Assembly (NCBI GenBank): GCA_034925865.1
Contig: JAYFRN010000023.1
Location: 1-45,323 of the forward strand
From: Oscillospiraceae bacterium
GTDB taxonomy: Bacteria; Bacillota; Clostridia; Oscillospirales; SIG627
Reading direction: 5' to 3'
Length of the DNA: 45,323 nucleotides
The notes under the pieces were generated by a model. That model did not search any database, was not told where the DNA came from, and was given only the letters and a program-made list of their open reading frames with translations. The position numbers and the translations under genes were made by a program. Shown here in pieces: positions 33,019 to 42,314 of the stretch (its first letter is position 1; each line of letters opens with the position of its first letter).

Positions 33019-33781
33019 AAAGTTTGGAATAATCGGTTTTGGGCATCTCGGTAAGGCTTTTGCCGAAGCGCTTATTAATCTAGATATAAGTAAAAAAGAT
33101 ATTGTAATTTGTGCCAGATCTGTCCAAACCCTTTCTCTAGCGGAAAAAGAATTCGGGTTCACAACGACAGATAAAATTCAAAATGCGTTTGATCTCTGCG
33201 ATAATCTTATAATAGCTCTTAAAAGGGATACTTTTATAGAGCTGCCGCCTACCAAAGTTGAAGGAAAGAATGTAATAAGTCTTATGGCAGGAGTTCGTAT
33301 ATCTGAATTGATTGAAAAATTATACGGCGCAGATGAAATTATCCGCGCGATGCCGACATTGTCCATAAGTCATAGAGACGGAATCATTGGATACACACAT
33401 ACAAAGAACGCAGAATGGATAAATCTATTTTCAGGTATGGGATTTGCCTTTGAAGTTGCGGAATTCGAAATCGAAAAAATAACAGCCTATTCCGCCTGTG
33501 GTCTTGGATTTTCGGCTTATCTTATTCAATCCATGATATCAGCAGGTATTGAATTGGGGTTTGATGAAGAAACAAGCAAAAAAATAGCGGAGTCCAACTT
33601 CAGGACGGCTATGTCTTATTCTGATTACAATAAAACAATATCTGAAGTGGCGACCAAAGGCGGAGCCACTGAAGCAGGTATACAGTGCATGAACGTAAAT
33701 CACGTAAATGAGCATATTCTTCATTCGGTGAAGCAAGCATATCAAAAAGCGAAAGGTGACAAAGGGAGAGATGAGAAATGA
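33011..33781 (+). CDS. Pyrroline-5-carboxylate reductase-family oxidoreductase
   Basis: A 256-residue protein with an N-terminal Rossmann fold (FGIIGFGHLGKAFAEAL, residues 5-21) and the P5C-reductase dimer region (ITAYSACGLGFSAYLIQSMI, then VATKGGATEAGIQCM). True ProC reduces pyrroline-5-carboxylate to proline with NAD(P)H. Here the usual SGSGPAY motif reads SACGLGFSAY and the protein sits with a HAD hydrolase and a sugar isomerase. A ProC-like enzyme acting on another imine or carbonyl is therefore as likely as proline synthesis. GGAG lies 9 bases before ATG. The next gene overlaps it (ATGA). Confidence 0.75.
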   Translation: MSKKFGIIGFGHLGKAFAEALINLDISKKDIVICARSVQTLSLAEKEFGFTTTDKIQNAFDLCDNLIIALKRDTFIELPPTKVEGKNVISLMAGVRISELIEKLYGADEIIRAMPTLSISHRDGIIGYTHTKNAEWINLFSGMGFAFEVAEFEIEKITAYSACGLGFSAYLIQSMISAGIELGFDEETSKKIAESNFRTAMSYSDYNKTISEVATKGGATEAGIQCMNVNHVNEHILHSVKQAYQKAKGDKGRDEK

Positions 33782-34515
33782 CTTTACCAAAAATGATCAT
33801 CTTTGATTACGGCCACACCTTGTTGTATGAGCCTGGATGGGACTCGATGCGCGGAAATGAGGAACTTATGAAATATGCTATAAAAAATGAAAACCATTGT
33901 ACCGTTGATGATGTACAGAAATACGCCGAAATGGTATTCGACGAAAATGTAGAGCGTATTCGTGAACTTGGTTATGACATCTCCGGTCAGGTCGGAGACC
34001 GATTTCTGTATGAATTTTTAGGAATAGAATTCTCCCTTTCCCCACGAGAGATAGAAACGGTATTCTGGAACGGCGCGTCCATGGGAGCCATTATGCCAAA
34101 TGCCAATAAAATGCTCGATTACATAAGCGGAAAAGGTATACGCAGCGCGGTCATTAGCAATCTCCTCTGGTCTGGCGAAGCACTGACCGAACGACTGAAC
34201 CGGCTTCTGCCGAATAATCGGTTTGAATTTGTCATAACCTCGAGCGATTATCTGTTCCGCAAGCCGAATCGGTTGCTTTTTGAGCTTGCTCTCCGCAAGG
34301 CACGACTGGACGCAAAAGATGTATGGTATTGCGGCGACAATCCGCAGGCAGATGTGGAAGGCTCGGCACAAGTCGGTATATTCCCGGTGTGGTATCAATG
34401 CGCTTCGGTAAAAGACCCGCGTGAAGATGAAATTCCTCATTTTTGTCCCGCATGCGAACACTTGCATATACACGAGTGGGACGAGATGATTGATGTTTTA
34501 GAGAGAATGAAATGA
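33778..34515 (+). CDS. HAD-superfamily hydrolase
   Basis: A 245-residue protein. Motif I is IIFDYGHTLL (residues 7-16), motif II VISNLLWSGE near 127, Lys in DYLFRKPNRLLF near 160, and motif IV WYCGDNPQADVEG near 183. In motif I the second Asp of DxDxT is Gly (D-Y-G-H-T). The nucleophile is present but the usual acid/base is not, as in non-phosphatase or altered HAD enzymes. The substrate is unknown. It overlaps both neighbours by 4 bp (ATGA), marking one operon. Confidence 0.8.
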   Translation: MTLPKMIIFDYGHTLLYEPGWDSMRGNEELMKYAIKNENHCTVDDVQKYAEMVFDENVERIRELGYDISGQVGDRFLYEFLGIEFSLSPREIETVFWNGASMGAIMPNANKMLDYISGKGIRSAVISNLLWSGEALTERLNRLLPNNRFEFVITSSDYLFRKPNRLLFELALRKARLDAKDVWYCGDNPQADVEGSAQVGIFPVWYQCASVKDPREDEIPHFCPACEHLHIHEWDEMIDVLERMK

Positions 34516-35312
34516 ATACAAACAACACTCGAAAAATTACAATACATGATTCTTTCGGATATGAAATACCGATGAATGAAAGATACAAACTAATCCGTGA
34601 AACGGGCTTTGACGGAGTTATGCTCGGCTGGTGCGGATTTCCTGATAATCCGCACGAGACAAAACACCTTAATCCCAGTCTTGCACGAAAAAACAGCTTG
34701 TATATTGAAAATCTGCATACACCTTTTGAAAGCTGCAACAGTCTTTGGCTTGACGGTATCGACGGCGACGAATACCTAATAACTCAGCTCTCGTGTATTG
34801 ATGACTGCGTCAGATATGACATACCGGCAATGGTTATTCATGTCTCAGGAGGTAACAATCCTCCGCCCTTCGGTGTAACCGGTCTGGAGCGAATAAAGAG
34901 ACTTGTGTTTAAAGCAGAAGATAACAATATAAATCTTGCGTTTGAAAACTTACGCCGTCCGGAATATGTTCGTTACATATTAGATAATGTAAAATCGGAT
35001 CGTGTAAAATTCTGCTTTGACATCGGACATTGGCATTGCCGAACGCCGGACGAGGATTTACTTAAAGAATTCGGCGGCAAGCTTATCGCGCTGCATCTGC
35101 ATGATAACGACGGCACAGATGATCAGCATCGTCTTCCTTATGATGGTACTATTGAATGGAACGAGGCTATGAGAAATATAAAAGCTATTAAATATTGGGG
35201 AGCAGTCGGTCTTGAAATCGGAAACAGCGGATATGAGACCATATCTCCTTCTGATTTTCTGCATCTGGCATATGAGCGCGCCGTTAAGCTCAGACAGCTT
35301 CTTGATAAATAA
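34512..35312 (+). CDS. Sugar phosphate isomerase/epimerase (AP endonuclease 2-like TIM barrel)
   Basis: A 266-residue TIM-barrel protein. Candidate metal ligands appear as IENLHTPF, VIHVSGG, NLAFENLRR (Glu), FCFDIGHWHC (Asp, His) and LHLHDNDGTDDQHRLP. This pattern belongs to the xylose-isomerase-like family acting on sugars and polyols with a divalent metal. With the HAD hydrolase and ProC-like oxidoreductase upstream, a small carbohydrate or amino-sugar salvage pathway is plausible; this is inferred from context. The start overlaps the HAD stop codon. Confidence 0.8.
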   Translation: MNTNNTRKITIHDSFGYEIPMNERYKLIRETGFDGVMLGWCGFPDNPHETKHLNPSLARKNSLYIENLHTPFESCNSLWLDGIDGDEYLITQLSCIDDCVRYDIPAMVIHVSGGNNPPPFGVTGLERIKRLVFKAEDNNINLAFENLRRPEYVRYILDNVKSDRVKFCFDIGHWHCRTPDEDLLKEFGGKLIALHLHDNDGTDDQHRLPYDGTIEWNEAMRNIKAIKYWGAVGLEIGNSGYETISPSDFLHLAYERAVKLRQLLDK

Positions 35313-35316
35313 AGGT

Positions 35317-35343
35317 GAAAAAGTAGAATTTTAGCACTTTTTC
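35317..35343 (+). terminator. Possible terminator after the isomerase
   Basis: GAAAAAGT (35317-35324) pairs with ACTTTTTC (35336-35343), followed by TTTG. The stem is AT-rich and of moderate strength. Confidence 0.5.
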
Positions 35344-35407
35344 TTTGTAGTTAGAGCAACCGCAATTATGGTGCCGAATAGAGATATTTTCTGTTCGGCG
35401 GAAAGGT

Positions 35408-36796
35408 ATGGTCATTAAAATGGCAGAACATAGCAAACTGCTTATTGAAGCGCTCGGGCAATACGGACTTGCCAACGCAGATACTGAGCTTATTCGTCAC
35501 AATGAAAACATGACTTTTCAGGTGGATGGTAAATACCTGCTGAGAATACACAAACATAAGGATGGCTTTACAACCGATCCGATATATGAAGGCTTTGACC
35601 GTATACAGCTTTATCAAAGCGAGCTTTCATTGATTTCTCATCTGAAATTGTTCAAAATGAATGTACAGACACCGGTTCAAAATTTGAATGGTGAACTTGT
35701 TACAAAGCTGTCCGACGGTATTACTGCAACTATGCTGACTTGGATTGAAGGACATACAATTGATAAAAGCGAGCTTTTTCCTCCTCTTTGCCGCAAGATC
35801 GGCGAAATGACCGCGAAACTGCATCAAGCTGCACGCAGCTTTCAGAAAATCCCCGCGCTTAGATATGACGGAGCGTTGTGCGGACGTTTGAAAAGAAAGC
35901 TTAATGAACTGGCCGCTGTCGGTGCAGTTGACCGTAACAGCTGCGAAATAATGGCGGCAGCTCTCGATAAAATTACTGAACTGTTACAGCAGTCAGAAGA
36001 TGATTTCATTCCCGTTCATTCCGACCTTTCGCTTTCAAATATGCTGTTAACAGAGGCGGGTGTCGCAACGATTGATTTTTCTCTTTTCGGTTACTGTCAC
36101 CCGATGATGGATATCAGCGCGCTTTTTTGCTGTATAGGCGGGATCATAAACAGGCGTGCGATAACAGAGGGTTATATAACGGCGGGAGAGACAATTGATT
36201 CTATGGCTCTCGGCTATACTTTCGCGTTGAATGTTTTACTAGGTATAATTCTGCATTGTGAAAGCTGGACGGAGGAGGATTGGTTTGCCGGTAAGCTTTC
36301 AGGATGGTGTAAGGATATATTTATACCTCTGACACAGGATAAAGCTATCATCTCTATGGATTTTCATGTTGTATGTGCGGAGGAAAAGGACATTCCGGCG
36401 TGGCTTGCGCTTGTGAATACCGTCGCTGAAGATTTTCCGGGGCTTGATATTGATAATTATACAGAAACGCTGAAAAAAAATATTGTTCGAAAAACGGCGC
36501 TGTGTATAAGAGAAGACGGCAAGCTTTCAGGTATTTTATTATTCTCTCCGCACCATCACTGCCTTTCCTGCATGGCGGTACATCCCGAATACCGATGCCG
36601 CGGCGTCGCATCCGCGCTTATTCGCGAAATGCTTAATCTGATGCCGGAGTGCGACATAAATGTGACGACATTCCGCGAGAACGATGCCAAAGGCATTGTT
36701 CCGAGAGCTTTATATCGGAAGTTTGGGTTTGAGCCTGACGAGCTTCTGACCGAATTTGATTATCCGGTGCAAAAATTTGTATTACATAGAAAGTAA
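35408..36796 (+). CDS. Phosphotransferase-acetyltransferase fusion (APH domain plus GNAT domain)
   Basis: A 462-residue two-domain enzyme. Residues about 15-300 are an APH/choline-kinase-like domain: MTFQVDGKYLLRIHKH for the ATP-binding lobe, FIPVHSDLSLSNMLL as catalytic loop near 199-213, and VATIDFSLFGYCHP as metal site near 219-232. Residues about 318-462 are a GNAT domain with CMAVHPEYRCRGVASALIRE near 398-417. The order is the reverse of the bifunctional AAC(6')-APH(2'') resistance enzyme. Substrates are unknown, and resistance should not be assumed. The start may be 35408 or 35420. A third relative follows four bases after the stop codon. Confidence 0.85.
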   Translation: MVIKMAEHSKLLIEALGQYGLANADTELIRHNENMTFQVDGKYLLRIHKHKDGFTTDPIYEGFDRIQLYQSELSLISHLKLFKMNVQTPVQNLNGELVTKLSDGITATMLTWIEGHTIDKSELFPPLCRKIGEMTAKLHQAARSFQKIPALRYDGALCGRLKRKLNELAAVGAVDRNSCEIMAAALDKITELLQQSEDDFIPVHSDLSLSNMLLTEAGVATIDFSLFGYCHPMMDISALFCCIGGIINRRAITEGYITAGETIDSMALGYTFALNVLLGIILHCESWTEEDWFAGKLSGWCKDIFIPLTQDKAIISMDFHVVCAEEKDIPAWLALVNTVAEDFPGLDIDNYTETLKKNIVRKTALCIREDGKLSGILLFSPHHHCLSCMAVHPEYRCRGVASALIREMLNLMPECDINVTTFRENDAKGIVPRALYRKFGFEPDELLTEFDYPVQKFVLHRK

Positions 36797-36800
36797 TTAT

Positions 36801-37702
36801 ATGTCAAAGCTCGAAATATTGAATAATGAATTTACAGATAAAGTACCGATTACTAAGGGTATGTCCGGAGATCAGAAATTTCGTATTACCTGCTCCGAAG
36901 GTAGTCGGTTTCTTCTTCGTATATCCGATATTAATCAGTATGAACGAAAACAAGCTGAATTCAATATGCTGCGAAAAGCATATGAAAATGGTATCCGTGT
37001 ATCAAAGCCAATTGAATTCGGTGTATATGATAAGAAACATATTTATCAACTTACTGAATGGTGCGAAGGAAAAGACCTAGAAATTCTGTCGCCACAGCTT
37101 CCCAAAGAACAATTATATTCGCTTGGTCAAAAAGCCGCAGCAATACTTTTAAAAATTCATGCTATTTCTGCTCCTGCAGACGCAGAACCGTGGTTGAAAC
37201 GATTCGAACAAAAAATATGTACTAGACTTGTATATTTAAAAACAATTCATTGTTAGACTCTGATATTCAAAAAATTGTAGATATTCTGAATAACAATCTA
37301 TTTCTTTTATATAATCGTCCGCAATGTTTCAACCATGGTGATTACAATCCTGGCAATCTAATTTTACTGGCAGATGAAACGCTTGTTGCCATTGATTTTA
37401 ATAATTATAATTTAGGATATGGTGATCCGGAATTCGAGCTCGGCACTATATTATTCGATAACGATATAAGCGATAATTTTAAAAATGGCTTTATATATAC
37501 ATATTTCTCAGCCGGATTACCTGATAATTTTTACAGCCTGATGAATTTTTATTATATATACGGATTTATCGCTGACTTATGTGAGTGTGATACAGCTTCA
37601 AATAAAAATTCAGAGCTTATTAGCTTGATACTTCAATATAATTACAGTGTGAAAGATTGTGAAAAAGAGATATTCAAGAGATTTGCAAACCTGCACTTAT
37701 AA
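36801..37702 (+). pseudogene. APH-like phosphotransferase, frameshifted in an A run
   Basis: A paralogue of the broken gene at 15437-16317. The first frame (from ATG 36801) covers the N-lobe (FRITCSEGSRFLLRISDI, then GVYDKKHIYQLTEWCEGKDL) and stops at TAG near 37254. The second frame continues with QCFNHGDYNPGNLILL and LVAIDFNNYNLGYGDPEFEL to 37702. Restoring one A in the A5 run at about 37238-37242 gives a protein of about 300 residues with all motifs. A homopolymer sequencing error is therefore a serious alternative. It starts four bases after the APH-GNAT fusion. Confidence 0.8.
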
Positions 37703-37774
37703 TTTGTTCACTATTAAATGGATACCGATACAAAACCGGATATGAACTGTTACAGATAAGATATAGTTTTGTCA

Positions 37775-37803
37775 TTGACACGATTAAATAAATATGCTAT
37801 AAT
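37775..37803 (+). promoter_or_regulatory. Promoter of the flavodiiron cassette
   Basis: TTGACA (37775-37780), a 17-bp spacer and TATAAT (37798-37803), with TGC extended -10: close to perfect consensus. I see no clear PerR or Rex operator. Confidence 0.82.
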
Positions 37804-37882
37804 TTTTAATGTTATATATTAGCATTTTTGATATTATAAAGAGGATTGTAAAGATCATAATTGTAATCACGCAAGGAGGATT

Positions 37883-39748
37883 ATGTACTGCACCAAAAAA
37901 ATTCAAGATGATTTATTCTGGGTCGGCGGCAATGATCGGCGCCTTGCCATGTTTGAAGGAGTTTATTCCGTACCGAAAGGCGTTTCCTATAACTCCTATT
38001 TATTATTGGACGAATCAACAATTTTGTTCGACACAGTCGACAAAGCAGTAAGCAAAGTATTCTTTGAAAATATAACCCATGTTCTTAATGGAAGAAAACT
38101 CGATTATGTAGTAGTTCATCATATGGAGCCCGATCATTCCGCAACACTTTCTGAACTTATCCGGCGATATCCTGAGGTCACGGTCGTATGCAATAACAAA
38201 TCCTTGACAATGATACAGCAGTTCTTCGACGTCGAATTCAAGTACCTTATTGTAAAGGAAAACGATATATTAAACACCGGAAAACATGAGCTGACATTTT
38301 TGATGGCACCGATGATTCACTGGCCGGAAGTGATGATGACCTTTGACAAAACGGCAAAAATTCTCTATTCTGCCGATGCATTCGGCTGTTTCGGAGCATT
38401 GAACGGCGCTGTTTTTGCCGATGAAGTGGATTTCGAGCGCGACTTCCTTGACGAAGCGCGTCGATATTACTGCAATATTGTCGGAAAATACGGTGTTCAG
38501 GTACAGGCTCTTCTAAAAAAAGCATCAGCGCATGATATACAAATGATCTGCCCTCTACATGGTTTTGTATGGCGAAGAAATCTCAGTTTTTATATAGAAA
38601 AGTATCAGGCGTGGAGCTCTTATACTCCGGAAACTACCGGGGTAATGATTGCATATGCTTCGGTTTACGGAAACACGGAAAACGCGGCGGAAATCCTTTC
38701 AAGCCGGCTGCACGACATGGAGATACATTCCGTGATGTTTGATGTTTCCGTCACCTTTGCGTCTGAGATCATTGCGGCCGCATTTAAATTCAGCCATCTT
38801 GTGTTCGCGTCCACAACATATAACGCGGGTGTTTTTGTTACAATGGACGAGTTGCTCCGCGACCTGGCCGCGCACAATATTCAAAATCGAACAGTTGCTT
38901 TCATCCAGAATGGTTCCTGGGCTCCGCTCAGCGGAAAACTCATGCAGGAAATTCTGAGCGGATGCAAAAACATGAATTTTCTACAACCGACAGTCACTCT
39001 TAAATCTTCAATTAAGGAATCGCAGTCCGTTGAAATTGATGCGCTTGTAAATGCGATCTCAAGTTCTATGTCAAATACTGAATCAACTCCTGAAGTAAAA
39101 CCTGATGCGCCGGTTGATTCATCCGCATTATTTAATATTTCATACGGTCTGTTTGTTCTTACTGCAAATGACGGCGTCAAAGACAACGGATGTATCATAA
39201 ATACGGTTCAGCAGATAACCAGTCAGCCGAAACAAATCAGTATCTGTGTCAATAAACAGAATTATACGCATGACATGATAGCAAAATCCGGTTTATTTAA
39301 CGTTTCTGTCCTGGCCCAAGAAGCTCCGTTTGACATATTCAGGCATTTCGGATTTCAAAGCGGACGTGATGTCAATAAGTTTGAAAGTATTAAAAACACC
39401 TACAGAAGCGCCAACGGTATTTTATATATAACAGAAATTACAAACGCCGTCATTTCCGGAAAAGTAATCGGTTCTTACGATTGCGGAACACATACACTGT
39501 TTATCGCCGAGGTAACAGAAGCACGGAAGCTTTCATTCGTTCCATCTGTTACATACGAATATTACTTTTCTCATATTAAGCCGAAACCGCAGCAAAAGTA
39601 CGTAAGCGTCGGGAAAATCTGGATATGCAAAATCTGCGGTTATATATATGATGAAGTAAAAGAAGGTATACCATTTGACAAGCTTCCGGATGACTGGGTA
39701 TGCCCACTGTGCAAACATCCCAAATCAGATTTTGAATTACAAAAATAA
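37883..39748 (+). CDS. Multidomain flavodiiron protein with flavin-reductase and rubredoxin domains
   Basis: A 621-residue O2/NO reductase. Residues 1-250 form the metallo-beta-lactamase-like diiron domain, with HMEPDH near 79-85, HWPEVMM near 150 and CPLHGF near 222. Residues about 255-395 are a flavodoxin-like FMN domain ([13 protein letters not shown]). Residues about 430-565 look like a flavin reductase domain ([19 protein letters not shown]). Residues about 574-621 are a rubredoxin domain ([10 protein letters not shown]...[11 protein letters not shown]). All redox modules from reductase to diiron site are on one chain. The two genes behind it are superoxide reductase and rubredoxin, so the operon removes O2 and superoxide. 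AAGGAGG precedes ATG. Confidence 0.92.
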   Translation: MYCTKKIQDDLFWVGGNDRRLAMFEGVYSVPKGVSYNSYLLLDESTILFDTVDKAVSKVFFENITHVLNGRKLDYVVVHHMEPDHSATLSELIRRYPEVTVVCNNKSLTMIQQFFDVEFKYLIVKENDILNTGKHELTFLMAPMIHWPEVMMTFDKTAKILYSADAFGCFGALNGAVFADEVDFERDFLDEARRYYCNIVGKYGVQVQALLKKASAHDIQMICPLHGFVWRRNLSFYIEKYQAWSSYTPETTGVMIAYASVYGNTENAAEILSSRLHDMEIHSVMFDVSVTFASEIIAAAFKFSHLVFASTTYNAGVFVTMDELLRDLAAHNIQNRTVAFIQNGSWAPLSGKLMQEILSGCKNMNFLQPTVTLKSSIKESQSVEIDALVNAISSSMSNTESTPEVKPDAPVDSSALFNISYGLFVLTANDGVKDNGCIINTVQQITSQPKQISICVNKQNYTHDMIAKSGLFNVSVLAQEAPFDIFRHFGFQSGRDVNKFESIKNTYRSANGILYITEITNAVISGKVIGSYDCGTHTLFIAEVTEARKLSFVPSVTYEYYFSHIKPKPQQKYVSVGKIWICKICGYIYDEVKEGIPFDKLPDDWVCPLCKHPKSDFELQK

Positions 39749-39766
39749 TTTTAGGAGGACAAAATA

Positions 39767-40150
39767 ATGGAATTGAAATTTTATATCTGCAAGCATTGCG
39801 GCAATATCATTGCTTTTGTAAAAAACAAAGGCGTACCGGTCGTTTGCTGCGGCGAAAAGATGAGCGAGCTTGTTCCAAACACCATCGATGCTTCGCATGA
39901 AAAGCATGTTCCGGTAATAAAACGCGAAGGCAACAAGGTCATAGTAGAAATCGGAAGCGTCGCTCATCCTATGACAGAACAGCATTATATCGAATGGATA
40001 TGTCTTCAGACCAAACAAGGCAACCAGAGAAAGCAGTTGAAGCCCGGCGACGAACCGAAGGTATGCTTCATGATTTGCGGCGACGATGAAGTCGAGGCGG
40101 CTTTAGCTTACTGCAATCTACACGGACTATGGAACAAAAAGGAGATATAA
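39767..40150 (+). CDS. Desulfoferrodoxin-type superoxide reductase
   Basis: A 127-residue protein. The N-terminal desulforedoxin domain has CKHC (residues 9-12) and CC (residues 28-29) for an Fe(Cys)4 centre. The catalytic SOR domain has the Glu-Lys-His loop (SHEKHVPV), [12 protein letters not shown] and the closing Cys-Asn-Leu-His (CNLHG) that binds the active Fe(His)4Cys site. It reduces superoxide to hydrogen peroxide using electrons from rubredoxin, encoded next. AGGAGG precedes ATG. Confidence 0.95.
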   Translation: MELKFYICKHCGNIIAFVKNKGVPVVCCGEKMSELVPNTIDASHEKHVPVIKREGNKVIVEIGSVAHPMTEQHYIEWICLQTKQGNQRKQLKPGDEPKVCFMICGDDEVEAALAYCNLHGLWNKKEI

Positions 40151-40152
40151 AG

Positions 40153-40311
40153 ATGAAATATATATGTGAAATCTGCGGATGGGAATATGACGAAGAAAAA
40201 GGCGATCCTGAAAATGGCATAGCCCCCGGCACAAAATTCGAAGATCTTCCGGATGATTTTGTATGCCCGGTCTGCGGAGCGGGAAAAGATCAGTTTAAAA
40301 AAGCGGAATAA
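40153..40311 (+). CDS. Rubredoxin
   Basis: A 52-residue rubredoxin with CEICG (near residues 5-9) and [11 protein letters not shown] (near 38-48), plus the usual [10 protein letters not shown] turn. It is a one-electron Fe(Cys)4 carrier, the likely donor to the superoxide reductase and perhaps the flavodiiron protein. AAGGAG lies in the last codons of the preceding gene, so translation is coupled. ATG at 40153 is the conserved start. Confidence 0.95.
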   Translation: MKYICEICGWEYDEEKGDPENGIAPGTKFEDLPDDFVCPVCGAGKDQFKKAE

Positions 40312-40368
40312 ATAAAGCCATTACTCTATGTTATCTATAATAATCTTACATAATAATCAATGTCATAC

Positions 40369-40398
40369 AAAAAGCCCAACGTAATGTTGAGCTTTTTT
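40369..40398. terminator. Bidirectional terminator between rubredoxin and ABC genes
   Basis: AAAAAGC-C-CAAC (40369-40380), loop GTAAT, then GTTG-A-GCTTTTT (40386-40397). The core CAACGTAATGTTGAGCTT recurs at the end of the other ABC gene (44622-44644). Confidence 0.88.
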
Positions 40399-40409
40399 GT
40401 TCTGCATTA

Positions 40410-42314
40410 TTATTTGCATTTCACTTCCTCCGCATAATACTGCGCCTGAGCATGCCACAACTCATAATACTTTCCGTCTTCGTAGGCGACAAGCTCGTCA
40501 TGGCTTCCGCGCTGAATAAGCTTTCCTTCATGAAATACGGCAATATCATCGCAGAAACGGCAGGAAGAAAGACGATGACTGATATAAATCGCTGTTTTAT
40601 CGCCGACAATTTCATTGAATTTGCTGTAAATCTCATATTCGGCAATCGGATCGAGTGCGGCGGTCGGCTCGTCAAGGACGATAAACGGCGCGTCCTTATA
40701 CAGCGCACGCGCAAGCGCGATTTTCTGCGCCTCTCCGCCGGAAATCTCAACGCCACTTTTATCAAAATCACGGTAAAGAGGTGTTTCCAAACCTCTTTGC
40801 AATGTATTCAACCGGGTCCTAAAGCCTGCCTTTTCCAAGCAGGAAAGGGCGCAATCCGAATTATATTCCTCCGCTGCAGCCACATCCTGCCCCAGCTTAA
40901 ATGCCGGAAGGCGGAAGTCCTGAAACACCACGGAAAAAAGCTTCAGATATTCCTCATAGCAAAACTCACGTATGTCAGTTCCATTTAAAGTGATACTGCC
41001 TTCCGTCGGGTCATACAGACGGCAGAGCAGCTTAATGAACGTCGTTTTTCCGCTTCCGTTTTGCCCTACCACCGCAAGCCTGTCGCCCACCTTTAGCTTA
41101 AAGGATGCGTTTTGCAAAGCATAAATCTCACTGCCGGGATATCGAAAACTGACATTATGAAATTCTATTTCATAATGGCTGTCTGCGTCCGGCTTAACAG
41201 CCATACCTTCTTTATGCAAATCATTGGGAATGTCTAAAAACTGAAAGGTGTCGCTTAAAAATTCCGCATTGCTACGCATTTTTCCCAAGGTACCCAGCAG
41301 TGACGATACGCTGCCAGAAAGTGCTGTAATCGCCCCGATATACTGAGTCACAGCGCCAATGCCGAACGCTCCCGCCCACGCCTTGACACAGACAAAAGCA
41401 TAGGCAATTCCTGTAAACACATTAGAAACTGCCGCTCCTAACGCATGATATCCGCCGATAGGCCCGCGCATATACTGACTTAAACGAGCGGAAAGGTTGG
41501 TTATCCTTGCTTTCATCAGTATCTCGCGGCAGAATTCGTCCTGGCGGTAAATACGGATATCCTCCGCTCGCGTCCGATCATTAGCCATGGATGAATAAAA
41601 CCAGTCAGTACGGCTGCTTGTCTGCATTTCATCAGCAAGCTTGGAATGATAGCTGCTTGCTTTGGTTGAACAGGCAGGGGCAAAAACAGTTACTGTAAAC
41701 ATAACAGCGATAATCAGGAATAGAAAAATAGGGTTATTGAGTATTGTAAGGATTCCTGCGCTTTGAGGAACACGCAGTGTAAAAAGCGACACGCTTAAAG
41801 AAACAGCACCGATAATTTGCATAATAGCAAATAAAAGCGTCTCCCACTGGTAAATGCTTTCGCCGATTCCTCCACCTACCCAGGTAGGATTATTCTCCAC
41901 CCTTGAAAGCAGGTCATGGGTCATCGCGCTGTCAAGAGACTGATAATCCATATGCAGGAGCTTTTTTGTAAAAAAATTTAGTGCCTTATCATAATTTCCG
42001 CTGAATTCCCAATCACGCCACCGGCTTATCCCCCAACCCACCAACTCCAAAGAGGTCGTCACAATAAGCGTAATAACTACCAATCGGGCGAGGTCTTGAG
42101 GGTCTCTGCCTCCGGCAAGCTCGGTTATAATCTTTGCAGAAAGATAAATTCCCGCGTAGGGAGGCAGTATACTAAAAAGGTCGTTTATCAGTGCCGCCCG
42201 AAACAAGGACGGATAGTTTTTCCACCATAACTTAAGAGAACGGATATTAAGCTCGCAGGCTTTTCTCAACGAAAGCTTGTATATTTTCTTAGATTTCTGT
42301 TGCAAGCTTCTCAC
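40410..42314 (-). CDS. ABC exporter half-transporter B (membrane plus ATPase domains)
   Basis: A 634-residue type IV (MsbA-like) half-transporter. Six membrane helices lie within residues 40-350 and the nucleotide-binding domain from about 385. Walker A GQNGSGKTT is near 417, signature ISGGEAQK near 527, Walker B FIVLDEPTAALDP near 545, and switch His in YISHRLSS near 580; all catalytic residues are kept. It is encoded after half-transporter A with a 26-bp overlap, so the pair forms a heterodimer. The substrate is unknown (peptide, lipid or drug). Its last 115 codons are nearly identical to those of the partial gene at 44657. Confidence 0.88.
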   Translation of the reverse strand: MRSLQQKSKKIYKLSLRKACELNIRSLKLWWKNYPSLFRAALINDLFSILPPYAGIYLSAKIITELAGGRDPQDLARLVVITLIVTTSLELVGWGISRWRDWEFSGNYDKALNFFTKKLLHMDYQSLDSAMTHDLLSRVENNPTWVGGGIGESIYQWETLLFAIMQIIGAVSLSVSLFTLRVPQSAGILTILNNPIFLFLIIAVMFTVTVFAPACSTKASSYHSKLADEMQTSSRTDWFYSSMANDRTRAEDIRIYRQDEFCREILMKARITNLSARLSQYMRGPIGGYHALGAAVSNVFTGIAYAFVCVKAWAGAFGIGAVTQYIGAITALSGSVSSLLGTLGKMRSNAEFLSDTFQFLDIPNDLHKEGMAVKPDADSHYEIEFHNVSFRYPGSEIYALQNASFKLKVGDRLAVVGQNGSGKTTFIKLLCRLYDPTEGSITLNGTDIREFCYEEYLKLFSVVFQDFRLPAFKLGQDVAAAEEYNSDCALSCLEKAGFRTRLNTLQRGLETPLYRDFDKSGVEISGGEAQKIALARALYKDAPFIVLDEPTAALDPIAEYEIYSKFNEIVGDKTAIYISHRLSSCRFCDDIAVFHEGKLIQRGSHDELVAYEDGKYYELWHAQAQYYAEEVKCK

